A stretch of 15,893 nt of DNA from assembly GCA_903867285.1 (NCBI GenBank), contig CAIPQX010000114.1, positions 1 to 15,893 of the forward strand, written 5' to 3'. The notes beneath the pieces were generated by a model that worked only from the letters and a program-made list of their open reading frames with translations, did not search any database and had not been told where the DNA came from. The number at the start of each line of letters is the position of its first letter. The stretch's first letter is position 1. Position numbers and translations under genes: made by a program. This document shows positions 7,258 through 14,615 of the stretch, one piece after another. The stretch comes from an uncultured Actinomycetes bacterium. GTDB taxonomy: Bacteria; Actinomycetota; Actinomycetes; Nanopelagicales; Nanopelagicaceae.

Positions 7258-8256
7258 TTATGTAGTTTTTTTCGCTCTCTTGAATTTTCTAATTCGTAAC
7301 CCATTTGGCATAAACAGGACCACCAGAATCAGTAAAGCGCTCATAACCAGTCCAGGAAGATTTGCAGATACCTTCTGTGAATCTCCTAAGTGCGTTGTAA
7401 GCGCGCCAGAAATTTCAGGTATCGCAACCAGGACTACACCGCCGACAATGCTACCTGCGAGGTTACCTACTCCTGCAAGTACCGCACCAGTCACGATTGC
7501 GAAAGATAAAGATAAAGGGAAGGCCGTAGGCGTAACTAAGCCAAGAAGTAGAGCAAAGAGGGCCCCTGCAAGGCTTGCGAGCGCAGAACTCACCGTGAAG
7601 GCCAAAACTTTCCCTTTTGCTACATTTATTCCTGCTAAACCAGCGGCTACCGAGTTATTTCTTCCAGCTCTCCAATTGCGCCCGTAACTACTATGTAACA
7701 AATTCGTTATAGCCCACAAGGCGATCAGCGCCACCACGGTCGCTATCCAGAAGAACCATTTGTACTGTGTGAAGTCACTTCCTTCGAGACGGACTACCCA
7801 GCGTGGGGGATCCCCTATATCAAAATTCAATCCTTGCTCTCCTCCGAGCAGATGAAATTGATCAGCGATGGAGGGAAGCCCAACAGCAAGTGCAAGAGTT
7901 GTTCCCGCAAGATACGGACCACTCAATCGCGCTGCAGCGACACCTAATATAAATCCGCCGACCGTCCCAACGAGTACTCCGAAGAGCAAGGCAATTTCAA
8001 ATGGAAAATTCCAGAGCGTAAATGAAAGTGCAGCTCCATAACCCCCAATAGCCATAATCGCTCCATGCCCAAGAGAGATCTGCCCAGAGTAACCCGTCAA
8101 CAAAATGATTGATGCGATGGCAACTAGATAGACGGCGACTTGTGCACCTTGATAATTCCGCAATTCGCCGGTAAACCCGCTTGCCGCTAAAAGCGCAACT
8201 CCAACAACCAGAGAGAGGAGCGCTCTGCTGAGGGGGGATAAATGGCGGCTATGCAC
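7258..8256 (-). CDS. livM: Branched-chain amino acid-type ABC transporter permease LivM
   Basis: Inner-membrane permease that pairs with LivH to form the channel. The 332-residue protein is strongly hydrophobic with about eight to ten membrane segments. LivM marks are LTGYSGQISLGHG (53-65), GGEQGL (138-143), and the cytoplasmic coupling loop from YGRNWRAGRNN to LAGINVAKGK (191-216), which contacts the ATPases. It ends in a basic tail. The start is GTG (8256-8254), preceded by AAGGTG; no ATG in frame nearby is better. Its first eight bases overlap the end of livH. Confidence 0.95.
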   Translation of the reverse strand: MHSRHLSPLSRALLSLVVGVALLAASGFTGELRNYQGAQVAVYLVAIASIILLTGYSGQISLGHGAIMAIGGYGAALSFTLWNFPFEIALLFGVLVGTVGGFILGVAAARLSGPYLAGTTLALAVGLPSIADQFHLLGGEQGLNFDIGDPPRWVVRLEGSDFTQYKWFFWIATVVALIALWAITNLLHSSYGRNWRAGRNNSVAAGLAGINVAKGKVLAFTVSSALASLAGALFALLLGLVTPTAFPLSLSFAIVTGAVLAGVGNLAGSIVGGVVLVAIPEISGALTTHLGDSQKVSANLPGLVMSALLILVVLFMPNGLRIRKFKRAKKTT

Positions 8257-9139
8257 GACGGTTCACCTTGTGACCAAATATCCCGCGCGGCCTTGCTAGT
8301 AGGACTGCCATCAAAATTATAAATCCAACTAAGAAAGTTACAGAGCCGCCGATGTATTGCAATATAAATGCGAATCCAACCCCGAGCACCAGTCCACCTA
8401 TTACGGCTCCCACCAATGAATCCAAACCGCCAATAACCGCTGCAATAAATCCTGATACAAAGAGCAGATCCAAAGAGTTCGGTGACAAGGTTGATGTTGG
8501 AGTTATCACCGCACCAGCAACTGCACCAGCTGAACCGGCAAAGGCCCACCCAATATTACGTACTCTGCTCACGCGCACTCCGGCAAGTTGAGCGATCTCT
8601 GGTTGAAAGGAGGAGGCACGAAGAGCAAGTCCTAAATCTGTATATTTAAAAATGGCCCCAAAGATTGCGAGTACCACTGCTGATGCAACCACGATAAAGA
8701 GATTCTGTGGTGAAAATGGAATCGTGTGAGTACCAAAGGAAAACCCTTTTCCAGAGAGCGGTGATGCGTAGTGCAGAAAGGCATTTCCCCAAATTAATCC
8801 AACAAAACTCTGGATTAACCCCAAGAGCCCTAGGGTTGCGATCACTGGTGCAATCTCTGCAATCGGACCAGAGTTTGCTCTTCCCATCAACAAACGCATA
8901 AAGAGCAAATCGACGAGCGAACCCAAAATAGCCCCCACCAGGATTGCGAGCGGGAGTGAAATCCAATAATTATGGGTACTGACGCTGATCTCGTAACCAA
9001 TATAGGTTGAAAGAACTGCCTGACCAGACTGGGCAAAATTAACAACGCGAGTTGATCTCCAGACCAGCACTAGTGCCAGCGCCATGAGTGAATAGATTGC
9101 TCCGCTGCTGATTCCAATGAGGAGAGTGTCAATAAACAT
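8249..9139 (-). CDS. livH: Branched-chain amino acid-type ABC transporter permease LivH
   Basis: Second permease of the importer, 296 residues with about eight membrane segments. LivH signs are the opening LLIGISSGAIYSLMALAL, NFAQSGQAVLSTYIG (34-48), VIATLGL (99-105) and the coupling loop LGLALRASSFQPEIAQLAGV (169-188). An in-frame TTG two codons upstream (9145-9143) overlaps the livF stop. The ATG at 9139 is preferred because AGGA (9151-9148) stands eight bases before it and only two before the TTG. The ATG follows the livF stop by two bases and livM starts inside its end, so the permeases are tightly coupled. Confidence 0.95.
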   Translation of the reverse strand: MFIDTLLIGISSGAIYSLMALALVLVWRSTRVVNFAQSGQAVLSTYIGYEISVSTHNYWISLPLAILVGAILGSLVDLLFMRLLMGRANSGPIAEIAPVIATLGLLGLIQSFVGLIWGNAFLHYASPLSGKGFSFGTHTIPFSPQNLFIVVASAVVLAIFGAIFKYTDLGLALRASSFQPEIAQLAGVRVSRVRNIGWAFAGSAGAVAGAVITPTSTLSPNSLDLLFVSGFIAAVIGGLDSLVGAVIGGLVLGVGFAFILQYIGGSVTFLVGFIILMAVLLARPRGIFGHKVNRRA

Positions 9140-9141
9140 GA

Positions 9142-9858
9142 TCAAAATCCTAAATATGCGGTTCGAAGTTCGGGATCAGCAATCAGATCAGCTGGCGTTC
9201 CGGCCTTAACTAATTCACCGAGATTCAAAATCAACCCGCGGTCGGCGATCTTCAGCGCGCTTACTGCGTTCTGTTCGACAAGTAACACCGTCAGACCAAA
9301 TTGGTTTTGCAAGTGGCTGATTGCTACAAAAATCTGTTCGATGATGAGTGGAGCTAATCCCAGCGATGGTTCATCGAGAAGTAATAATTGTGGGCGCGAG
9401 ATTAAGGCGCGGGCGATCGCAAGCATCTGCCGTTCTCCTCCGGAAAGCGAATCAGCGCGCTGATTTAAGCGAGATGCGAGCACCGGAAAAATGGCGAGAG
9501 ATTCTTGGGTTGCAATAGCGACATCCAACTTATCTTTTCTCCAGAGGCCACCTAGTGCGAGATTCTCCGAAACCGTTAACTCTGGGATTACTGACTTTCC
9601 TTCTGAAACATGCACAATGCCTTGTCGCACCAAATCCTCTGGTTTCTTGCCCAGGATTGAAATCCCGTTCCAACTTGCGCTCCCCTGCTTTGGTGCGATG
9701 AGACCGCTCAGCGCTCGAATTAAAGTGCTCTTACCAGATCCATTCGATCCGATAACTGCAACTAATTCACCGGGAACAATATGGAAGGAGAGATCGCGAA
9801 TCGCACGAATCGCACCGTAGTCAACCGAAAAATCTTGGACTTCTAAACCGCTCTTCAT
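9142..9858 (-). CDS. livF: Branched-chain amino acid-type ABC transporter ATPase LivF
   Basis: Cytoplasmic ATPase that powers the importer as a heterodimer with LivG. The 238 residues have the Walker A GSNGSGKST (37-45), signature LSGGE (138-142) and Walker B LLLLDEP (158-164, Asp162-Glu163). LivF hallmarks are VSEGKSVIPELTVSENL (84-100), with Glu86 in the Q-loop position, and LLVEQN (192-197), with Gln196 at the switch position where most ABC ATPases have His. Both are typical of LivF and not defects. It starts inside the livG stop (ATGA overlap) and runs into livH. Confidence 0.97.
   Translation of the reverse strand: MKSGLEVQDFSVDYGAIRAIRDLSFHIVPGELVAVIGSNGSGKSTLIRALSGLIAPKQGSASWNGISILGKKPEDLVRQGIVHVSEGKSVIPELTVSENLALGGLWRKDKLDVAIATQESLAIFPVLASRLNQRADSLSGGERQMLAIARALISRPQLLLLDEPSLGLAPLIIEQIFVAISHLQNQFGLTVLLVEQNAVSALKIADRGLILNLGELVKAGTPADLIADPELRTAYLGF
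9148..9151 (-). promoter_or_regulatory. Ribosome binding site that fixes the livH start
   Basis: AGGA on the minus strand lies eight bases before the ATG at 9139 but only two before the TTG at 9145, so it favours the ATG. Confidence 0.55.
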
Positions 9859-10622
9859 AACGTTGCCTCGCTGCCCAAGTAGGCAGTAATCACTTCCGGA
9901 TTTTCGCGGATTTCCGCAGGAGTGCCGTGAGCTATCAGTTGACCAAAATTGAGTACGTAGATGCGATCACACACATTCATGATGACATCCATGTGGTGTT
10001 CAACCAGTAAGACCGACTTATCTGTACGAAATTTGAGAACGAACTCTTTGAGCCAGGCAATATCTTCGACGCCCAATCCGCCGGCAGGTTCATCGAGAAG
10101 CAGGGTGGTGGGCTCGGAGATAAGTGCGCGTGCTAAGGCAACTCGCTTGGAAATTGGGTATGGCAATGAGGCCGCATCTCGATCTGCGTAGTCTGTAATA
10201 TCTAACTCGCGCAGGACTCCTGCTACGCGGGATTGCAGCGCGGTCTCCGCAGCTCCATCTAGACCAAGGAGCGCTCTAAAAAAGTTATGTTTGCTTAAAT
10301 TTGTGGCACCGACTAAAAGATTTTCAGTGACAGATAAATCGCTGAACAGCCCGACTCCTTGCAGGGTTCGCGAGAGACCTAAGCCGGTTAGTTCGTGGAC
10401 TTTTGGCCAGGAGCGTTGCACTCCACCGATGTAGAGGCAACCAGATGTCGGAGTAACTAATCCACTCAAAACATTGAAGAGGGTTGTCTTGCCTGCACCG
10501 TTGGGCCCAATGATTCCTACTACTTCACCTGGATTGATCTCAATCGAAACATCAGATAGGGCTCGTAGCCCTCCGAAATCTACTGTTACAGATTCCAGCC
10601 GAATCGCCGCGGGGTCATGCAT
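9855..10622 (-). CDS. livG: Branched-chain amino acid-type ABC transporter ATPase LivG
   Basis: Partner ATPase of LivF, 255 residues. It has Walker A GPNGAGKT (39-46), Q-loop Gln88 in SRTLQGVGLF, Walker B TLLLDEPAGGLG (173-184) and the switch His209 in LLVEHHMD. The last stretch, CDRIYVLNFGQLIAHGTPAEI (218-238), is typical of LivG. The signature region reads LPYPISKRVALARAL (153-167). LivG proteins normally have a YGxQ-type motif here, so the conserved glycine is missing. A GTG three codons upstream (10631) is possible, but the GAGGGG at 10636-10631 fits the ATG at eight bases and would abut the GTG. The gene starts 34 bases after alr with no clear promoter of its own. Confidence 0.95.
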   Translation of the reverse strand: MHDPAAIRLESVTVDFGGLRALSDVSIEINPGEVVGIIGPNGAGKTTLFNVLSGLVTPTSGCLYIGGVQRSWPKVHELTGLGLSRTLQGVGLFSDLSVTENLLVGATNLSKHNFFRALLGLDGAAETALQSRVAGVLRELDITDYADRDAASLPYPISKRVALARALISEPTTLLLDEPAGGLGVEDIAWLKEFVLKFRTDKSVLLVEHHMDVIMNVCDRIYVLNFGQLIAHGTPAEIRENPEVITAYLGSEATL

Positions 10623-10630
10623 TGCTGCCA

Positions 10631-10636
10631 CCCCTC
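10631..10636 (-). promoter_or_regulatory. Ribosome binding site that fixes the livG start
   Basis: GAGGGG on the minus strand stands eight bases before the ATG at 10622. It would touch the alternative GTG at 10631, so it argues for the shorter protein. Confidence 0.6.
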
Positions 10637-10656
10637 ACCATTGTGTCCAACACTAA

Positions 10657-11754
10657 TTAGTAAATTCTAGGTACTCGAGGCGCAATGCGCGTGACTATTT
10701 CATAGTTAATCGTGTTGGCGGCGGCGGCCCACTCATCAATTGAATAGCCGTCGCCCCCCATGACCGTTACGTAGTCCCCTGCCTGCGCGTCAGAGTCCCA
10801 TCCGAGATCAACGACGCATTGGTCCATTGAGATTCGACCGACGAGTGGTGCTTTGCGCCCAGCAAAGGAAACTCCTACAGCGTTAGATGTCGAACGAGGG
10901 AGTCCATCGGAGTAACCCATCGCTACCACGCCCAACTTTGTGTCGTGGGTCAGAACTCCAGTTCCACCATACCCAACAGCATCGCCAGCTTTGGCCCTCT
11001 TTACCAAATGCAGCTGCGCTTTTATCGTCATCGCCGGTCGCACATTGAATTCGCTGCCCGCGCCCATGTTTTTAACGTCTGGGCTGAGACCGTACATTGC
11101 TATCCCAAGGCGCACCATAGAGTGATGAGCAGCAGGATTGCTAAGAATCGCAGCAGAGTTTGATAGATGCACGGTGGTTGGAATCAACCAAGATTCTTCC
11201 AGCGCAATGAGTCTGGTTTTAAATTCAAACATTTGCGTGAAATTGAATTCCGAGTCGGGTTCATCGGCTCTAGCAAAGTGAGACCAGAAACCAGCAAGCT
11301 CAAATTCCGATTTATGATCAGATGCATACCTAAGAAATTCTTCCCAGTCATCGAGAATGCCTCCGCGTCGCATTCCAGTGTCTACTTCAAAGTGCAGGCG
11401 AGGTTTGATGTGAACACGTTTCGCGGTCTCTAAGATCTCCGCAAATAATTCAACCGAAGATACCGAGAGATCAATATTATTTTTAAGCGCAGCTTCAAAG
11501 TCATCGTGGGGTGGAGTCAGCCAAGCGATAATAGGAACTTCTATACCCGCTTCCCGCAGGGCGATCGCTTCTTCGAGCAAAGCGACTCCCAACCAGGTTG
11601 CTCCAGAATCAATAGCGGTAGTCGCAACGGGAATAAGTCCATGACCGTAGGCATCGGCTTTTACAACGGCCAAGATCGGCGCAATGGTGCGTTTTCTTAC
11701 TTCAGCAATATTGTGAGCGATCGCGTCAAGATCGATCTGAACGATGGCGCGCAT
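10657..11754 (-). CDS. alr: Alanine racemase (PLP-dependent)
   Basis: Converts L- to D-alanine for peptidoglycan in the cytoplasm. The 365-residue protein has the N-terminal PLP barrel and C-terminal beta domain of fold III. VVKADAYGHG (30-39) carries the PLP lysine Lys32; DTGMRRGG (125-132), HLSNSA (196-201) and MVRLGIAMYGL (213-223) follow. GYGGTG (261-266) carries the second catalytic base Tyr262, and RISMDQ (307-312) comes next. The end, VTRIAPRVPRIY, is characteristic. Open reading continues 15 codons upstream, but those lie inside acpS. The ATG at 11754 follows the acpS stop by one base (TAAGATG) and gives the standard MRAIVQIDLDAI opening. It joins the cell-wall genes upstream; the importer cassette follows after 34 bases. 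Confidence 0.97.
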   Translation of the reverse strand: MRAIVQIDLDAIAHNIAEVRKRTIAPILAVVKADAYGHGLIPVATTAIDSGATWLGVALLEEAIALREAGIEVPIIAWLTPPHDDFEAALKNNIDLSVSSVELFAEILETAKRVHIKPRLHFEVDTGMRRGGILDDWEEFLRYASDHKSEFELAGFWSHFARADEPDSEFNFTQMFEFKTRLIALEESWLIPTTVHLSNSAAILSNPAAHHSMVRLGIAMYGLSPDVKNMGAGSEFNVRPAMTIKAQLHLVKRAKAGDAVGYGGTGVLTHDTKLGVVAMGYSDGLPRSTSNAVGVSFAGRKAPLVGRISMDQCVVDLGWDSDAQAGDYVTVMGGDGYSIDEWAAAANTINYEIVTRIAPRVPRIY

Positions 11755-11755
11755 C

Positions 11756-12100
11756 TTAAATTCTCTCGATAACAACCATGGCAGATGCAATTCCTGCATC
11801 GTGCGAGAGCGTGAGATGGACCTTTAGGCCAGCGACCCTGGCTGCAAGTGCACCAGTAAAGATGAATGCCGGTTTGCCCGACTCCTGATTGATAACTGCG
11901 GCATCGTGCCATGAGAAGAGATCACGGGCGTCGAGCGCCTTAACCAGCGCCTCCTTGGCGGCAAAGCGTGCAGCGAGTGAAGAAACCTTCAGGAGCGCCT
12001 CTCGCTCGGTGAAGATGCGCTCTCGCAGGGCAGGAGTGCGATCCAGTGATTCTTGAAAACGAGCGATGTCGACGACATCTATTCCGATTCCTTCAATCAT
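11756..12100 (-). CDS. acpS: Holo-[acyl-carrier-protein] synthase
   Basis: Transfers the 4'-phosphopantetheine of coenzyme A to a serine of apo-ACP, activating it for fatty-acid synthesis. The 114 residues are a normal small trimeric AcpS. The opening GIGIDVVDIARF (4-15) holds the magnesium ligand Asp8, RFAAKEALVKAL (45-56) holds the second ligand Glu50, and LTLSHDAGIASA (96-107) is the conserved end. It starts inside the stop of the PAP2 gene (ATGA) and is followed by alr after one base. Its place between the glm genes and alr is the usual actinobacterial one. Confidence 0.96.
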   Translation of the reverse strand: MIEGIGIDVVDIARFQESLDRTPALRERIFTEREALLKVSSLAARFAAKEALVKALDARDLFSWHDAAVINQESGKPAFIFTGALAARVAGLKVHLTLSHDAGIASAMVVIERI

Positions 12101-12774
12101 GATGGCTGCCTCTCTGAAGGCCAGGCGCGATCTGCAGCGATGAGGAAGACCAGTATGGATCCCCCAAGAAATGCTCCGCCGATGAGATCGCTAAACCAAT
12201 GCGTGTTACGTATGAGCGAAACTAGGCAGACGGTTGTTGTGACCAACCCAACGAGGGAAAAGAGGGCGAACGATCGCTTCGCACCAAAAGCTGTGTACCG
12301 ATAAATCAAATATGCCAAGGCGCCCCACGTCAGCAGCGCATTTGAGGAGTGGCCACTGGGATAGGAACCAACAACTCCGGTGTGGTACGTATCAAAACCT
12401 AATCGTGGCTTGGTTCGGCCAAAAAACATCTTTGCCAGCCCGACGACGCCATTAAGTAGGAGTAGCGCAGCGAGCGAAAAATTGATGGGGCGCCAAGACT
12501 TATATTTGTAAGCGATCAAGACCGCAGTTACCAGCAGACACGTAGCAGTCAAACTTCGCAGACCCAAATCATCAAGCGCGAGCAAGAGGTGACTCGACAT
12601 CCCCCTGAAGGTGTGATGCCTGATCGCAGCAATCCTGTCATCGAGGCGGAATAGGTAACTCTTTGTAAGCACTTGTTCGGTAACTATCACAAAGGCTACG
12701 AAGAGCGCGAGAGAAACCTTTATCGCACGGTTGCGTTGCTGCCGGCGATGAATTTCCAGCGAGCCCCAGTTCAT
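12097..12774 (-). CDS. PAP2-family membrane phosphatase
   Basis: A 225-residue membrane protein with about six hydrophobic segments and the PAP2 (type 2 phosphatidic acid phosphatase) motifs. Motif 1 is KMFFGRTKPR (115-124), motif 2 is PSGHSSNA (139-146) with His142, and motif 3 is SLIRNTHWFSD (186-196) with His192 and Asp196. Family members remove phosphate from lipid phosphates or pyrophosphates such as phosphatidic acid or undecaprenyl pyrophosphate; the substrate here is not evident. Lying between glmS and acpS hints at cell-envelope lipid recycling. Two departures: motif 1 has Lys122 where Arg is usual, and motif 3 has Ser186 where the consensus Arg stands, with an Arg three residues later at 189. 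It overlaps glmS and acpS by ATGA on both sides. Confidence 0.88.
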   Translation of the reverse strand: MNWGSLEIHRRQQRNRAIKVSLALFVAFVIVTEQVLTKSYLFRLDDRIAAIRHHTFRGMSSHLLLALDDLGLRSLTATCLLVTAVLIAYKYKSWRPINFSLAALLLLNGVVGLAKMFFGRTKPRLGFDTYHTGVVGSYPSGHSSNALLTWGALAYLIYRYTAFGAKRSFALFSLVGLVTTTVCLVSLIRNTHWFSDLIGGAFLGGSILVFLIAADRAWPSERQPS

Positions 12775-14591
12775 TCGACCGTGACCGACTTTGCTAAATT
12801 GCGAGGTTGGTCGACATCATTACCCCGAGCGACAGCCATCTCGTAAGCGATAACCTGCAGCGGAACTACCGCCAACACTGGTTGCAGGAAATCATGCGAT
12901 GTAGGAATACGAATGTTGTGGGTTGCACTTGCCAAGTCGCTATCCCCGATCGCAATCACGATTGCGCCGCGTGCTTTCACCTCTTGCACATTACTGGCCA
13001 TCTTTTCGTATAGCGGAGTATTCAAGGGCGGCATGATCGCGACAACCGGAGTTCCATCATCAATCAGCGCTATCGGTCCGTGCTTCAGCTCTCCGCCAGC
13101 AAAGCCTTCAGCATGCATGTAAGCCAACTCTTTGAGCTTCAATGCGCCTTCTAGGGCGGTGGGAAATCCGACATGGCGGCCCAGAAAAAGTACGGATGTG
13201 GAATCTTTGAAGTCACGAGTGAGCGCACGCAATGGCTCCACGGTTTCGAGAACTTGTTCCACCTTCGAAGGTAGGTCGGCGATTTCAGCGCCTATCTCTG
13301 CGTAAAACTCTTCAGTGATGGTGCCACGGACGCGGCCCAAATGCAGCGCAATTAGATACATTGCGATGAGTTGAGTTGCGAAGGCCTTGGTAGAAGCAAC
13401 TGCAATTTCTGGTCCTGCATGCGTATAAAGGACCGCATCGGATTCACGGGGAATCGTTGAGCCATTGGTATTGCATACGGCAAATACTCGAGCGCCATGA
13501 GATTTGGCGTAGCGCAGCGCCATCAGGGTATCCATCGTCTCGCCCGATTGCGAGATTGGAATTACCAAGGTCGATGAGTCCACTGCTGGATCGCGATAGC
13601 GATACTCAGAGGCCAGTTCGACATCAACGGGAACATTTGCCCACTTTTCGATCGCATACTTGCCTACAAGTCCAGCGTGGTAGGCAGTACCGCAAGCAAT
13701 GATGACGACCTTGGAAATTCCCTCTAAATTAATTCCTGAAGTGATCTCTTCATTTAATCCAGCTGTGCGGCCTATCAAGGTATCGGCGATTGCCTTTGGC
13801 TGTTCATAAATTTCTTTAAGCATAAAGTGCGGATATCCGCCACGCTCCGCCGCAGAGGCATCCCACGAGATTTCAAATTCGCGAGGCTTAAGAACATTGC
13901 CATTGATATCGGTAACCACGATGGAGGTAGCGGTGATATCAACAACCTCATCCTGGCCCAGTTCCAAAGCGTGCTTGGTGTGAGAGATAAAGGCTGCGAC
14001 ATCTGAAGCGAGGAAGTTTTCGCCTTCTCCGACGCCAACTACGAGCGGTGAATTGCGGCGAGCACCGACGATGCGACCAGGCTCATCGCTATGGATTGCA
14101 AGTAAGGTAAATGAACCACGCAATTGGGCGCAGACTTCACGCATTGCCGCAGCAAGATCGCCGTCATGAGATTTGCGAGCATCGCTCAGTAAATGCACGA
14201 CAGATTCCGTGTCGGTCTCAGATTTAAATATATGGCCACGCTTCTCGAGAAGTTCTCGTAGCTCCACATAATTCTCGATAATTCCATTGTGGATGAGGGC
14301 AAGCTTTCCTTCATTATCCAAATGCGGGTGAGCGTTGAGATCGGTTGGGCCTCCATGAGTTGCCCAGCGGGTATGGCCGATACCAGAGTGCGAGTTAGGG
14401 TTTGTTTCGCCGAGGGAAGTTTCAAGATTTGTGAGTTTGCCAGCACGCTTTTCGATCCAGAGCGGCTCCCCCTGGGCAATAACAAGGGCAATTCCAGCAG
14501 AGTCGTAACCGCGATATTCCAAACGGCGGAGTCCTTCAAGTACGGGAGAGAGGGCCAGGGCCTTACCGGTGTATCCGACAATGCCACACAT
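12771..14591 (-). CDS. glmS: Glutamine-fructose-6-phosphate aminotransferase (isomerizing)
   Basis: Makes glucosamine-6-phosphate from fructose-6-phosphate and glutamine, the first step to UDP-GlcNAc. The 606 residues have the normal two-part layout. The N-terminal glutaminase domain (about 1-240) opens MCGIVGY, with Cys2 as nucleophile after Met removal, and holds HTRWATHG (73-80) and HNGIIENY (101-108). Two SIS sugar-isomerase domains follow, with ACGTAYHAG (299-307), SQSGETMDT (347-355), Glu488 in LKELAY, and ELKHGP (501-506) with His504. The end DQPRNLAKSVTVE includes the catalytic Lys601. A strong AAAGGAG precedes the ATG by eight bases. It follows glmM by 24 bases and overlaps the PAP2 gene. 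I see no glmS ribozyme in the short leader. Confidence 0.98.
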   Translation of the reverse strand: MCGIVGYTGKALALSPVLEGLRRLEYRGYDSAGIALVIAQGEPLWIEKRAGKLTNLETSLGETNPNSHSGIGHTRWATHGGPTDLNAHPHLDNEGKLALIHNGIIENYVELRELLEKRGHIFKSETDTESVVHLLSDARKSHDGDLAAAMREVCAQLRGSFTLLAIHSDEPGRIVGARRNSPLVVGVGEGENFLASDVAAFISHTKHALELGQDEVVDITATSIVVTDINGNVLKPREFEISWDASAAERGGYPHFMLKEIYEQPKAIADTLIGRTAGLNEEITSGINLEGISKVVIIACGTAYHAGLVGKYAIEKWANVPVDVELASEYRYRDPAVDSSTLVIPISQSGETMDTLMALRYAKSHGARVFAVCNTNGSTIPRESDAVLYTHAGPEIAVASTKAFATQLIAMYLIALHLGRVRGTITEEFYAEIGAEIADLPSKVEQVLETVEPLRALTRDFKDSTSVLFLGRHVGFPTALEGALKLKELAYMHAEGFAGGELKHGPIALIDDGTPVVAIMPPLNTPLYEKMASNVQEVKARGAIVIAIGDSDLASATHNIRIPTSHDFLQPVLAVVPLQVIAYEMAVARGNDVDQPRNLAKSVTVE

Positions 14592-14599
14592 GGCGGTTA

Positions 14600-14606
14600 C
14601 TCCTTT
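14600..14606 (-). promoter_or_regulatory. Strong ribosome binding site of glmS
   Basis: AAAGGAG on the minus strand, eight bases before the glmS ATG, is the best Shine-Dalgarno match I found in the window. It fits independent, efficient initiation of glmS after glmM. Confidence 0.75.
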
Positions 14607-14615
14607 AAGTGGTGG

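Noticed and set aside
11755..11799. A longer alanine racemase with 15 extra N-terminal residues
   Set aside because: The extension lies wholly inside acpS, and the ATG at 11754 gives the standard family N-terminus right after the acpS stop.
14592..14615. A glmS ribozyme upstream of glmS
   Set aside because: The 24-base gap is far too short for the ribozyme, which is known mainly from Firmicutes-type bacteria.
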